A stretch of 39,123 nt of DNA from Candidatus Dormiibacterota bacterium (GCA_003151935.1 PLYZ01000020.1:1-39123); one strand, 5' to 3'; positions 23,840-31,907 are shown, numbered from the stretch's first letter. Made by a program: numbers and translations. The notes: a model not told the origin generated them from the sequence alone.

Positions 23840-24070
23840 TTGTGTGGTGAAGACGGCTATCTGATCTTCAGGTCGACATTCATGCCGCGCGTTCTGGGTG
23901 TGCTGATGGCGATTGCAGGGTTGCTCTGGCTGATCTTTCTCTACCCGCTGCTCGCAAACCGCATGTTGGTCGAGATCGAGGCCCCCGGCTTCGTCGCGGA
24001 ACTGGCGCTAATGCTGTGGCTCCTCATCCGCGGCGTGAACGTTCAACGCTGGAAGGAGCGAGCCTTGTGA
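23840..24070 (+). pseudogene. DUF4386 membrane protein, C-terminal remnant
   Basis: The 76-codon frame reads GYLIFRSTFMPRVLGVLMAIAGLLWLIFLYPLL and then APGFVAELALMLWLLIRGVNVQRW, the last two helices and C-terminal signature (GVNVxRW) of DUF4386 proteins, which are normally about 220-240 residues. Only the last third is left. The start codon (TTG 23840) is arbitrary, and the upstream 150 bp do not supply the rest in any frame. Confidence 0.65.
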
Positions 24071-24089
24071 CGCCCGCTGCTAGTTTTGG

Positions 24090-24118
24090 TCGACAAGACA
24101 AGAACTTTCTGCTAGGGT
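24090..24118 (+). promoter_or_regulatory. Promoter of the NrtR-like operon, probably leaderless
   Basis: TCGACA (24090-24095), a 17-nt spacer and TAGGGT (24113-24118) form a sigma-70-type promoter 7 nt before the GTG start at 24126. The transcript would begin at or next to the start codon. Confidence 0.55.
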
Positions 24119-24125
24119 AACAGTC

Positions 24126-24890
24126 GTGACGACCAAAACCGGAGGAGGGCAGGTGCCGGCAGGCTACGACCCGTCAAGGTTCCCGGCGTTCGCGGTGACG
24201 GTGGACGTCGTGATCCTGACGATGTCCGGCGGCCGGCTTCACGTGCTCCTCGTGCGTCGTGGGGTGGCGCCGTACAAGGGGATGTGGGCGATCCCGGGGG
24301 GCTTCAAGCGTCCGACCGAGACGCTGGGCGAGGCGGCGAAGCGAGAACTGGCCCAGGAGACCGGCGTCGACAGCGCGAGCTTGCTGACCCAGTTCGGCGC
24401 CTACGGTGATCCTGGGCGCGACCCTCGCATGAACGTCGTGACGGTCGCCTATCTCGCGGTGATTCGCGAGGTGGGCGCGGTCGTCGCGGGCACCGACGCC
24501 GCAGAGGCCGCTCTGATTCCGGTATCCGAAGCGCTGAACGAGCAGATCGAGCTGGCGTTCGATCACGCGCAGATCGTGCGCGATGCGGTCGAGCGAGTCC
24601 GCGCCGACCTCGACCTCACGGGCATCGCAACGGCATTTGTCGGACCGACCTTCACCCTGGCCGAGCTGAGGACGGTGTACGAGGCCGTCTGGGGCGTGCA
24701 GCTCGACGGCGCGAACTTCCGCAGGAGCGTCGTCACGGTAGACGGCTGGGTGATCCCGACCGGGCGCCGAGCTCGGCCCGGTGCGCCCGGCGGCAAGCCT
24801 GCGGAGCTCTATCGAGCAGGTCGGATGTGGAAGTACAGCAGTCCGATCCGGCGCTCGCAGCCAAACGAGAGGAGAAAGGCAGACTCATGA
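24126..24890 (+). CDS. NrtR-like Nudix transcriptional regulator
   Basis: The protein has 254 residues. The N-terminal Nudix domain (FAVTVDVVILTMSGGRLHVLLVRRG, PGGFKRPTETLGEAAKRELAQETGV) is followed by a winged helix (FTLAELRTVYEAVWGVQLDGANFRRSVV). This is the NrtR architecture, in which the Nudix part senses ADP-ribose or a related ligand. In the Nudix box the first Glu of REUxEExGU is Gln (RELAQETG), consistent with a regulator that has lost hydrolase activity. It is joined by ATGA to a quinone oxidoreductase, so it likely controls that operon and itself. Confidence 0.88.
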   Translation: MTTKTGGGQVPAGYDPSRFPAFAVTVDVVILTMSGGRLHVLLVRRGVAPYKGMWAIPGGFKRPTETLGEAAKRELAQETGVDSASLLTQFGAYGDPGRDPRMNVVTVAYLAVIREVGAVVAGTDAAEAALIPVSEALNEQIELAFDHAQIVRDAVERVRADLDLTGIATAFVGPTFTLAELRTVYEAVWGVQLDGANFRRSVVTVDGWVIPTGRRARPGAPGGKPAELYRAGRMWKYSSPIRRSQPNERRKADS

Positions 24891-25864
24891 GAGCAGTTGT
24901 CTACGACAGGTACGGGCCGCCAGAGATTCAGCGGCTCGAAGACGTCGAGCGGCCCGTCCCCAAGGCGGACGAAGTCCTCGTGAGGATTCACGCCACCACT
25001 GTGACCCGGACCGACTGCGGGATTCGTGCAGGCAAGCCCATCCTCGCCCGCTTGTTCTTCGGCCTGCGCGGGCCGAAGCAGCGGATCCTCGGCACCGAGC
25101 TGGCGGGAGAGGTCGAAGCGGTCGGCGCAGCGGTCGGCGAATTCGCGGTTGGTGACCAGGTCTTCGGCAGCACCGCAGGATTCAGGTCTGGTGCGCACGC
25201 GGAGTTCATCTGCATGCCTGAGACTGCGCCGCTGGCGCACATGCCTGTCGGCATGACATTCGAAGAGGCTGCCGCGGTTTCTGACGGGGCAATCCTGGCC
25301 TTGATGGGCCTGAATTCGGTACACCCCCAGAGGGGGCAGACGATTCTCGTTTACGGGGCTTCAGGATCGATCGGCACCGCAGGGGTGCAGCTGGCCAAGC
25401 ACTTCGGCGCCGACGTCACCGCTGTCTGCAGCACCAAGAACCTCGAGCTCGTGAGGTCGCTCGGAGCAGACAGGGTGATCGACTACACGCAGGAAGACTT
25501 CACCAAGAACGGCCAAACGTACGACGTCATCTTCGACGCAGTCGGCAAGCACTCGTTCGCGAGGTGCAAAGGCTCACTGAAGCCGGGCGGCGCCTACGTG
25601 GCGACTGATGGCCTCTTCCGGAATCTCACCCTGGCGCTGTGGACCTCCCGGATCGGAGACAAGAAAGTCCTGTTCCCGATACCACCTCACTACACGAAGG
25701 CGAACGTGCTCTTCCTCAAGCAGCTGATCGAGGCCGGCAAGTACCGGGCTGTCATCGATCGGTGCTACCCGCTCGAGGACGTGGTCGAGGCGACCAGGTA
25801 CGTCGAAACGGAGCAGAAGACCGGGAACGTCGTCCTGACCGTCATCGGCGATCGGGCTTCATAG
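24887..25864 (+). CDS. NADPH:quinone oxidoreductase / MDR-type zinc-free alcohol dehydrogenase
   Basis: The ATG at 24887 (ATGA with the NrtR stop) gives 325 residues of the medium-chain dehydrogenase superfamily. The GroES-like domain (VYDRYGPPEIQRLEDV, VLVRIHATTVTRTDCGIR, LGTELAGEVEAVG, VGDQVFG) precedes a Rossmann domain (ILVYGASGSIGTAGVQLAKHFGADVTAVCSTKNLELVRSLGADRVIDY). The catalytic Zn Cys/His set is absent, as in quinone oxidoreductases of the QOR/MDR type. It reduces quinones or enones with NADPH. Coupling to a Nudix regulator suggests control by redox or nucleotide state. Confidence 0.88.
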   Translation: MRAVVYDRYGPPEIQRLEDVERPVPKADEVLVRIHATTVTRTDCGIRAGKPILARLFFGLRGPKQRILGTELAGEVEAVGAAVGEFAVGDQVFGSTAGFRSGAHAEFICMPETAPLAHMPVGMTFEEAAAVSDGAILALMGLNSVHPQRGQTILVYGASGSIGTAGVQLAKHFGADVTAVCSTKNLELVRSLGADRVIDYTQEDFTKNGQTYDVIFDAVGKHSFARCKGSLKPGGAYVATDGLFRNLTLALWTSRIGDKKVLFPIPPHYTKANVLFLKQLIEAGKYRAVIDRCYPLEDVVEATRYVETEQKTGNVVLTVIGDRAS

Positions 25865-25871
25865 GCCCACG

Positions 25872-26438
25872 ATGGCCAGGCTGATCTACTCGGCGATCAC
25901 GTCGCTCGACGGCTATGTGGCTGACGAGAAGGGCAACTTCGACTGGGCGGCGCCCGACGAGGAGGTCCACGCGTTCGTCAACGACCTCGAGCGGCCGGTT
26001 GGCACCTATCTCTATGGGCGCCGGATGTATGAGGTGATGGTTTTCTGGGAGAGCCCGGATCTCCTCGCCGACAAGGCGCCCGTGGTTCGGGACTTTGCCC
26101 GGATCTGGCAGGCGGCCGACAAGATCGTGTACTCGAGGACGCTGGACACGCCATCCAGCGCGAGGACGCGTATCGAGCATGACTTTGAGCCCGAAGCGAT
26201 CCGGCAGCTGAAGATGGCAGCCGGACGCGATATCACGGTGGCCGGTCCCGACCTTGCCGCCCAGGCGATCAAGGCGGGGTTGGTCGACGAATTCCAACTC
26301 TTCTTCGCGCCGATCCTGGTTGGAGGTGGCAAGCAGTCCCTTCCCGAAAATGCCCTGCTGACGCTCGAGCTGCTGGACGAGCGTCGTTTCGCGAGCGGGG
26401 TCGTTTACCTCCGCTACGGCACAGCGACCACCGGCTGA
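25872..26438 (+). CDS. RibD C-terminal / dihydrofolate reductase-like protein
   Basis: This 188-residue protein follows the oxidoreductase by 7 nt. It contains the family signature LIYSAITSLDGYVADEKGNFDW, YLYGRRMYEVM (NADP loop), GRDITVAGPDLAAQAIKAGLVDEFQLFFAPILVGGGKQSLP and a final FASGVVYLRYG. These match the RibD-C/DHFR-like family, which reduces a carbonyl or dihydro-pteridine substrate with NADPH. It is not a standard FolA. It is the third gene of the NrtR operon by spacing. Confidence 0.88.
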   Translation: MARLIYSAITSLDGYVADEKGNFDWAAPDEEVHAFVNDLERPVGTYLYGRRMYEVMVFWESPDLLADKAPVVRDFARIWQAADKIVYSRTLDTPSSARTRIEHDFEPEAIRQLKMAAGRDITVAGPDLAAQAIKAGLVDEFQLFFAPILVGGGKQSLPENALLTLELLDERRFASGVVYLRYGTATTG

Positions 26439-26477
26439 AGTCTTTCTCGGTCGGCTGAAATCGGTCAACTTCGGGAC

Positions 26478-26505
26478 TTGACACGGCCTAGGCGCTGTGT
26501 ATTCT
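26478..26505 (+). promoter_or_regulatory. arsR-type promoter with AT-rich operator
   Basis: TTGACA (26478-26483), a 16-nt spacer and TATTCT (26500-26505) form a strong consensus promoter. The following TTAGTTAATTAG (26511-26522) is an AT-rich partial palindrome that overlaps the transcription start and may be the ArsR-family operator. The start codon is at 26526. Confidence 0.65.
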
Positions 26506-26525
26506 TCTATTTAGTTAATTAGCCA

Positions 26526-26897
26526 ATGAGCAGAATAAGCCCATCCGACCAGTTGAGCGTCACCTTTGGCGCCCTCGCCGACCCCACGCGGCGGGCGATC
26601 CTGGCCCGGCTCGCCGCGGGGGAGGCTTCGGTGACGGAGCTGGCCCAGCCGTTCGAGTTGAGCCTGCCGGGGGTTTCGAAGCACCTGAAAGTGCTGCAGC
26701 GGGCGGGGTTGATCACGCAGGGGCGCAACGCCCAGTGGCGGCCCTGCCGCCTCGAGGCACCGCGCTTGAAAGAGGTATCCGACTGGGTGGGGGAGTACCG
26801 GCGGTTCTGGGACGAAAGCTTCGAGCGTCTCGACGATTATCTTGAGCAATTGAAAAAGGAGAAGAGATCAGATGGAAGACAAGAAGACGGAAGGTAG
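26526..26897 (+). CDS. ArsR family transcriptional regulator
   Basis: This 123-residue winged-helix protein carries LSVTFGALADPTRRAILARLAAGEASVTELAQPFELSLPGVSKHLKVLQRAGLI, the ArsR HTH, and a wing (GRNAQWRPCRLEAPRLKEV). No metal-binding Cys pair (ELCVC) is present, so it is not an arsenic sensor. Proteins of this type paired with SRPBCC genes repress their own operon. The downstream SRPBCC gene starts inside its 3' end. Confidence 0.92.
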   Translation: MSRISPSDQLSVTFGALADPTRRAILARLAAGEASVTELAQPFELSLPGVSKHLKVLQRAGLITQGRNAQWRPCRLEAPRLKEVSDWVGEYRRFWDESFERLDDYLEQLKKEKRSDGRQEDGR

Positions 26898-27387
26898 CAC
26901 CATGTCAAAGACCGAGTACGTGATCGACCCCGGAAAGTTCGACATCGTGATGACGCGGGTGTTCGACGCGCCGCGCGAACTGGTGTTCAAGGCGTACACC
27001 GATCCCAAGCTGTTCGCACAGTGGTGGGGTCCTCGTGAGTACACGAACCGGATCGACAAGTTCGATGCGCGCCGAGGCGGCGAGTGGCGAATCGTCCAGA
27101 GCGACGGCAGCGGCCACGAGTTCGCTTTCCGCGGCGTCCACCACGACGTGGTTGCGCCAGAGCGCACCGTCACGACCTTCGAGTTCGAAGGCGTCCCGGG
27201 TCACGTCGTGCTTCAAACCGCAACCTTCGAACCTATGGGCGACAAGACCCGGCTGGTCCAGCAGGCCGTCTTCCAGTCGGTTGAGGACCGCGACGGAATG
27301 ATCGCCTCCGGCATGAAGAGGGGATCCGACGACTCGATGGATCGCCTCGCCGAGCTCCTCGAAAAGATGAAGGCCGGAAAGGCGTAG
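26872..27387 (+). CDS. SRPBCC / AHSA1 domain protein
   Basis: The ATG at 26872 is preceded by AAAGGAG about 9 nt upstream and overlaps arsR by 26 nt; ATG 26902 is a shorter option. The 171-residue product has the activator-of-Hsp90 (AHSA1) helix-grip fold: IVMTRVFDAPRELVFKAYTDPKLFAQWWGP, GGEWRIVQ, FRGVHHDVVAPERTVTTFEFEG, TRLVQQAVF and a final GSDDSMDRLAELLEKM. It binds hydrophobic ligands in a deep cavity. Pairing with ArsR is a common bacterial arrangement whose ligand is usually unknown. A strong terminator follows. Confidence 0.92.
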   Translation: MEDKKTEGSTMSKTEYVIDPGKFDIVMTRVFDAPRELVFKAYTDPKLFAQWWGPREYTNRIDKFDARRGGEWRIVQSDGSGHEFAFRGVHHDVVAPERTVTTFEFEGVPGHVVLQTATFEPMGDKTRLVQQAVFQSVEDRDGMIASGMKRGSDDSMDRLAELLEKMKAGKA

Positions 27388-27402
27388 CGAGAACCGTGGG
27401 CA

Positions 27403-27435
27403 GGCCGGGCGGATCCGCCCGGCCTTTTCCTTTTT
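27403..27435 (+). terminator. Intrinsic terminator after the ArsR/SRPBCC operon
   Basis: A perfect 22-bp palindrome (27403-27424) formed by GGCCGGGCGGA and its complement is followed by TTTTCCTTTTT. The T-tract also overlaps the stop codon of the convergent gene at 27434. Confidence 0.9.
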
Positions 27436-27859
27436 AGCCGGCGACCACGACCGTGATCGTGAAGTTCCGGTCAGGGCAGCTCCGTTTGGCCATCGCCTCG
27501 CAGCTCGTCGCACCATGTGCATTGAGCATGGCCTGGCCCGCGCCGCCGGCGTTGAAAAACGCCGTGTAGGTGTCGCTTCTGCCCGGACCGCTGTGAACCT
27601 GCGGCGTGCGCTCCGTCGTCACTCTCGCCAGGACCGACGCGTCGGTGCTGGCGGCGTCCCAAACCAGGGACGAGCCTGGCACCGGGAAGCTCTCCACCAG
27701 CTGCATCTGTACCGAGTCGCCCACCCGCACCTGGATCGTCCTCCCCGCGTCCTTCTCGCCCAGGGTCACGGTCTGGGCGGCCGGGGCGGCTGTCGCTGCT
27801 CCACACGCGAAGATGATTAGAGCGAGCGGCGCGGCCAGGAATGGCATGAAACGGCGCAT
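27434..27859 (-). CDS. Secreted lipoprotein, chagasin-like inhibitor (I42) fold
   Basis: The ATG at 27859 is preferred because the protein then begins RRFMPFLAAPLALIIFACGAA, a signal peptide with a lipobox (IFAC); the longer frame starting at 27943 is unlikely. The mature part, about 120 residues, carries VTLGEKDAGRTIQVRVGDSV, LVESFPVPGSSLVWDA and GGAGQAMLNAHG, which resemble chagasin/I42 family protease-inhibitor repeats (GD.(V)..L..NPTTGY.W). Two Cys residues near the end may form a disulfide. It would sit on the outer face of the membrane, possibly acting on proteases. The S9 peptidase gene is divergent 71 bp away. Confidence 0.6.
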   Translation of the reverse strand: MRRFMPFLAAPLALIIFACGAATAAPAAQTVTLGEKDAGRTIQVRVGDSVQMQLVESFPVPGSSLVWDAASTDASVLARVTTERTPQVHSGPGRSDTYTAFFNAGGAGQAMLNAHGATSCEAMAKRSCPDRNFTITVVVAG

Positions 27860-27930
27860 CAGAGATAAGACGGTCCGCGCGCTTTCGGGGTAACGCAGCG
27901 GCCACCGACCCCGCCTAGACTCGATCGAGG

Positions 27931-29985
27931 TTGAAAGCTCCACAGACCGCCCCCGAACCGCCGTTCGCCCAGCGCCGCCCGAGGGTGCTGGCAGCGCACG
28001 GAGATCGCCGTGTCGACCCGTACTACTGGCTGCGGGAGAAGGACAACCCCGAGGTGATCGCGTACCTGGAGGCGGAGAACTCGTACGCCGATGCCGTCCT
28101 GGCGCCCACGCTCGCGCTTCAGGAGACCATCTACCGGGAGATCGTGGGCCGGGTCCAGGAGACGGACACCTCCGCGCCGACTTTATACGAGGGCTGGTGG
28201 ACGTACACGCGCACCGTCGAGGGGCTGGACTACGAGATCTACTGCCGGCGACACAGGACCATGGAAGCGCCGGAGGAGGTGCTGCTCGATGGCAACGAGC
28301 TTGCTAAGGGGCATGAATACTTCGATCTCGGCTACGTCGAACGCAGCCTGGACGACAAGCTGCTCGCTTACGCGGTGGACCTCGACGGCTCGGAGCGTCA
28401 CGAGCTCCGCTTCCGCGACCTTGCCACCGGCGCGGACCTGGACGATGTCATCCGCGGCGTCTACTACGGCTCCGCCTGGTCAGCCGACAGCCGGACTTTC
28501 TTCTATGTGATGCCCGACGTCGCGGTGCGGCCGTACCAGGTTTGGCGCCACGTGCTCGGCACTCCAGCGAAAGACGACGTGCTGGTGATGCAGGAGGATG
28601 ACGAGCGCTTCGAGCTGAGCGTCGAGCAGACCAAGAGCGAGCGCTATGTGATCTTCACGAGCACGAGCCAGGTGACCAGCGAGAGCCGCTTCATTCGCAG
28701 CGACCAGCCTGAGGCGGAGCCCGAGCTCGTCGAGGCCAGGCGTCACGGAATCGAATACAACATCGACCACCAGGGCGATCGGTTTCTCATCCTCACCAAC
28801 GACGGTGCGCGAAACTTCAGGCTGATGGCGGCACCGGTGTCCAGCCCGGGCCGCGCTTCCTGGGAAGAGGTGGTCCCCGAACGCGCCGGAGTCCGCCTCA
28901 ACTTCACGGACGTGCACATCGACCACGTCGTGCTGGGCGAGCGATCCGAAGGGCTGCAGCTCCTTGAAGTGCTCGACTCCAACACCGGCGACCTGCATGT
29001 CGTCACCCAGCCGGACCCCGCTTACACCGCGTTTCCAGGCTCAGACCCCAATTACGACAGCCCCGTCATGCGGTTCTACTACACGTCCCTGACCGTACCG
29101 TTTTCCGCGGTCGACTACGACATGCGCACTCGCGATCGGACCGTGGTCAAGGAGCAACCGGTGCGCGGCGGCTACGACCGGGCCAACTACGTGACCGAGC
29201 GTCTGTGGGCCGTTGCGAAGGATGGAGTTCGCGTGCCGATGGCAATCGTGTATAGACGCGGGATAAGGCGCGATGGCTCGAGTCCGGCGCTGCTCAACGG
29301 TTACGGTGCTTACGAGCTGTCAAGCGACCCGATGTTCGACCCGGCCCGCCTGACCATGCTCGACCGCGGCTTCGTCTTCGCTATCGCACACGTGCGTGGC
29401 GGCGGCGAGATGGGGAGGGAGTGGTACGAGGACGGCAAGTTCCTCCACAAGACCAACACTTTTACCGACTTCATCGCATGTGCCGAGCAGCTCGTCGAGC
29501 TGGGCTACACGAATCCGCGCCGGCTGGCGATTCGCGGCCGCAGCGCGGGCGGCCTGCTCATTGGCGCCGTGTTGAACATGCGGCCCGACCTGTTCGCGTG
29601 CGCCGTCGCGCAGGTGCCTTTCGTCGATGCGCTGACCACGATGCTCGACGACAAGCTGCCCTTGACCGTCAACGAGTTCGACGAGTGGGGTAACCCGGCC
29701 GACGCCGATTTCTACCGGTACATGAAGGCGTACTCGCCCTACGACAATGTGCGGGCGGCGGCCTACCCCGCTTTGCTGGTGACCGCGGGCCTCAACGATC
29801 CGCGCGTCTCGTACTGGGAACCCGCGAAATGGGTCGCCAAGCTGCGGTCATTGAATCACGGCGACCGCGCGGTGCTGTTGAAGACCGAGATGGGATCGGG
29901 CCACTCGGGCCCATCCGGGCGTTACGACTCGTGGCGCGAAGAGGCCTTGATCACGGCGTTTGTGCTCGACCAGGTCGCGTCTTGA
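27931..29985 (+). CDS. ptrB: S9 family oligopeptidase B (protease II)
   Basis: This 684-residue protein has an N-terminal beta-propeller (VDPYYWLREKDNPEV, DYEIYCRRH, FDLGYVERSLDDKLLAYAVDLDGSE) and a C-terminal alpha/beta hydrolase. The catalytic triad is S538 in GRSAGG, D623 in LNDPRV and H658 in GSGHSG. HVRGGGEMGREWYEDGKFLHKTNTF is the usual oxyanion region. It cleaves short peptides after basic residues. No signal peptide is visible, so it acts in the cytosol. The TTG start at 27931 lies 71 bp from the divergent lipoprotein start. The stop codon overlaps the -35 box of the next promoter. Confidence 0.93.
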   Translation: MKAPQTAPEPPFAQRRPRVLAAHGDRRVDPYYWLREKDNPEVIAYLEAENSYADAVLAPTLALQETIYREIVGRVQETDTSAPTLYEGWWTYTRTVEGLDYEIYCRRHRTMEAPEEVLLDGNELAKGHEYFDLGYVERSLDDKLLAYAVDLDGSERHELRFRDLATGADLDDVIRGVYYGSAWSADSRTFFYVMPDVAVRPYQVWRHVLGTPAKDDVLVMQEDDERFELSVEQTKSERYVIFTSTSQVTSESRFIRSDQPEAEPELVEARRHGIEYNIDHQGDRFLILTNDGARNFRLMAAPVSSPGRASWEEVVPERAGVRLNFTDVHIDHVVLGERSEGLQLLEVLDSNTGDLHVVTQPDPAYTAFPGSDPNYDSPVMRFYYTSLTVPFSAVDYDMRTRDRTVVKEQPVRGGYDRANYVTERLWAVAKDGVRVPMAIVYRRGIRRDGSSPALLNGYGAYELSSDPMFDPARLTMLDRGFVFAIAHVRGGGEMGREWYEDGKFLHKTNTFTDFIACAEQLVELGYTNPRRLAIRGRSAGGLLIGAVLNMRPDLFACAVAQVPFVDALTTMLDDKLPLTVNEFDEWGNPADADFYRYMKAYSPYDNVRAAAYPALLVTAGLNDPRVSYWEPAKWVAKLRSLNHGDRAVLLKTEMGSGHSGPSGRYDSWREEALITAFVLDQVAS

Positions 29986-30010
29986 CTTGATCCCTAATGG
30001 CGATTAGGCT
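29982..30010 (+). promoter_or_regulatory. Promoter of the attenuated ABC transporter operon
   Basis: TTGACT (29982-29987) overlaps the ptrB stop. A 17-nt spacer is followed by TAGGCT (30005-30010). The predicted start is near 30017, about 48 nt before the leader ORF. Confidence 0.6.
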
Positions 30011-30021
30011 ACGCGGCGTAT

Positions 30022-30039
30022 TACACCCACCCGGGTGTA
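30022..30039 (+). promoter_or_regulatory. Palindromic operator candidate
   Basis: TACACCC-ACCC-GGGTGTA is a perfect inverted repeat with 7-bp arms, centred about 13 nt after the predicted transcription start. A repressor bound here would block elongation; the regulator is not identified. Confidence 0.5.
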
Positions 30040-30064
30040 TCCACGTTTGTTCAGGAGTGAGCTA

Positions 30065-30130
30065 ATGGGCGGCATCAATGAAGGGACTTTCGCCTTTGAG
30101 GGCGGAGTCTGCCTTCTTGCCGCACATTGA
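30065..30130 (+). CDS. Leader peptide (21 residues) of a probable attenuator
   Basis: ATG 30065 has AGGAG 7 nt upstream, in the same AGGAGTGAG context as the transporter start. It encodes MGGINEGTFAFEGGVCLLAAH and stops at 30130. It is 45 nt before a strong terminator. The last codons (GCC GCA C at 30119-30125) can pair with the 5' terminator arm (GTGCGGT, 30182-30188). A hairpin (30086-30108) lies inside the ORF. Ribosome position would therefore decide whether the terminator forms. Homology to a known leader was not recognised. Confidence 0.6.
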   Translation: MGGINEGTFAFEGGVCLLAAH

Positions 30131-30175
30131 GTCTGTTCAGGTAGCCAGCACCTAGAAACCAAAAAGCACCGACAG

Positions 30176-30218
30176 AGGACCGTGCGGTAGTTGGGCCACC
30201 GCACGGTCCTTTTTCTTT
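30176..30218 (+). terminator. Attenuator terminator before the ABC transporter
   Basis: A perfect 13-bp stem AGGACCGTGCGGT / ACCGCACGGTCCT (30176-30188 and 30198-30210) with a 9-nt loop is followed by TTTTCTTT. Its position 26 nt before the ABC start, not after a gene, indicates conditional premature termination. Confidence 0.85.
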
Positions 30219-30243
30219 GTCTTGACGAATTGAGGAGTGAGTG

Positions 30244-31068
30244 ATGACCGCGATCGAGATCCACGGAATCAGCAAAGCGTTCCGGCGCCGCGAGCGCGAA
30301 GCCGGCGCGCCCTGGTGGCGCCGCGAGTGGAAGGACAAAGTCGCCCTGCACGAGCTCGACCTCGTGGTGGAGGCGGGCGGCGTGACCGGGATCCTGGGGC
30401 CGAACGGAAGCGGCAAGTCGACGCTCATCCGCATCCTCGGAACCCTGCTCACGCCCGACTCGGGCACGGCAACGGTGTTCGGCTGGGATGTGGTCGCACA
30501 ACCGCTGTCGGTGAGGCGTCACGTCAATCGGGTCTCGGTCGAGGCCGCGTTCTTCAAAGAGCTGAGCCCCTGGGAGAACATGCTCTACGCCGCGCGTCTT
30601 TACGGAGGCGGAGCCGCCGGCACGCGGCTGCGCGTCATGGCGATCCTGGAAAAGCTAGGTCTGCCACTGGACACCGTCGACCAGCCCATGAAACAGCTTT
30701 CACGGGGACAGCAGCAGAAGGTCGCCATCGCGCGCAGCTTTTTCACCGCGCCTTCGCTGCTCCTGATGGACGAGCCCGCCACGGGGCTCGATCCTCGATC
30801 CAAGAAAGAGGTGCAGGCATTGCTGCACATGCTCCGCGCCGAGCGCGAGGTCACGGTCCTGCTGTGCACTCATGACATGGCCGAGGCCGCCGAGCTGTGC
30901 GACCGCGTGCTGATGATGGACGGTGGCCGCGTGCTGGCGGACGGCAGCCCGGATGAGCTGTGCCGGCTGTATGCAGACGGGAAGGCCGACCCGACCCTGG
31001 AGGACGTCTTCATGCACCTGACGGGGAAGAGCTTCGCGGTCGCTGAAGGGAAGGAGGACGCGACATGA
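30244..31068 (+). CDS. ABC transporter ATP-binding protein
   Basis: The ATG at 30244 (GAGGAG 6 nt upstream) is preferred over the GTG 3 nt earlier. The 274-residue ATPase has Walker A GPNGSGKST, signature LSRGQQQKV, Walker B LLLMDEP, D-loop GLDPR and switch His in LLCTHDMAEA. At the Q-loop position the Gln appears replaced: VSVEAAFFKELS. The family is the ABC-2/drug-exporter (CcmA) type. It is joined to the permease by ATGA. The leader/terminator upstream suggests induction by a ribosome- or translation-affecting compound. Confidence 0.92.
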   Translation: MTAIEIHGISKAFRRREREAGAPWWRREWKDKVALHELDLVVEAGGVTGILGPNGSGKSTLIRILGTLLTPDSGTATVFGWDVVAQPLSVRRHVNRVSVEAAFFKELSPWENMLYAARLYGGGAAGTRLRVMAILEKLGLPLDTVDQPMKQLSRGQQQKVAIARSFFTAPSLLLMDEPATGLDPRSKKEVQALLHMLRAEREVTVLLCTHDMAEAAELCDRVLMMDGGRVLADGSPDELCRLYADGKADPTLEDVFMHLTGKSFAVAEGKEDAT

Positions 31069-31907
31069 GCGTCGGAGTCGGGATCCGGCACACGGAGCTG
31101 AACGCGCTCTACGGCTTCGCCGAGCGGCAGCTCCACGTCGTCAAGCGCTACTGGCTCTGGGAGCTCGTGTGGCTTTTCTACAGCCTTGTCAGCGTGCTGT
31201 CGATCGGCTTTCTGGCCTCCGGGCTTGGCACTCTCGGCGGGCATAACGGCTCGTTCGACCTGAGCAAGGCGCAGCTCTACCTGCTCATCGGCGCGCTGCT
31301 CTGGGGCTACCTCTCCCTGGTTTTCATGGAGGCCGCCTACGCGATCGCCTGGGAGAGATGGGAGGGCACCATCGAGTACACATTCATGGCGCCGGTGAGA
31401 CGCGTCACGCACCTTTTCGGCATCTGCCTGTTCGCCATCGGCTATGGCCTGATCCGCACGTTCGTGGTGCTGCTCATCGCGGCGTTCATGTTCAACCTCG
31501 ATTTCTCCCACGCCGACATTCCCGCCGCGCTCGCGGTGCTTGCCGCCTCGACCGTTCCGCTGATCGGCCTCAGCATCCTGACGTCGGTCCTGCCGCTCCT
31601 CTCACCTCAGAAGGGCGAGCAGATGTCGGTCGCGCTGCAGGGCTTCCTGCTGCTCGTCTCCGGCGTGTACTACCCGCTCAGCGTGCTGCCGGTTCCGATG
31701 CAGATCGCGGGAGCCGCGAGCCCGCTCACCTATGCGCTGTCAGGCATCCGCCGCAGCCTGCTCGACGGGGCGCGGCTGCCGGACCAGCTGGCGACGATCG
31801 GCGTCCTGCTGGGCATGGGCGCGGTGATGATCCCGCTCAGCATCCTGGTCTTCAGCTGGGCCGAAAACCGCGCCAAAAGGTTGGGTCTGCTGAAGCGAAG
31901 CGGTTAA
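31065..31907 (+). CDS. ABC-2 type transporter permease
   Basis: This 280-residue permease has about six helices: the first at LVWLFYSLVSVLSIGFLASGL, then YLLIGALLWGYLSLVFMEAAY, LFGICLFAIGYGLIRTFVVLLIAAFM, VLAASTVPLIGLSILTSVLPLL, FLLLVSGVYYPLSVLPV and the final LGMGAVMIPLSILVFSW. The ERWEGTIEYTFMAPV segment is the cytosolic coupling motif of ABC-2 proteins, and the YYPLSVLP loop before the LTYALSGIRR helix is typical. With the ATPase it forms an exporter under attenuator control. The substrate is unknown. Confidence 0.9.
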   Translation: MSVGVGIRHTELNALYGFAERQLHVVKRYWLWELVWLFYSLVSVLSIGFLASGLGTLGGHNGSFDLSKAQLYLLIGALLWGYLSLVFMEAAYAIAWERWEGTIEYTFMAPVRRVTHLFGICLFAIGYGLIRTFVVLLIAAFMFNLDFSHADIPAALAVLAASTVPLIGLSILTSVLPLLSPQKGEQMSVALQGFLLLVSGVYYPLSVLPVPMQIAGAASPLTYALSGIRRSLLDGARLPDQLATIGVLLGMGAVMIPLSILVFSWAENRAKRLGLLKRSG

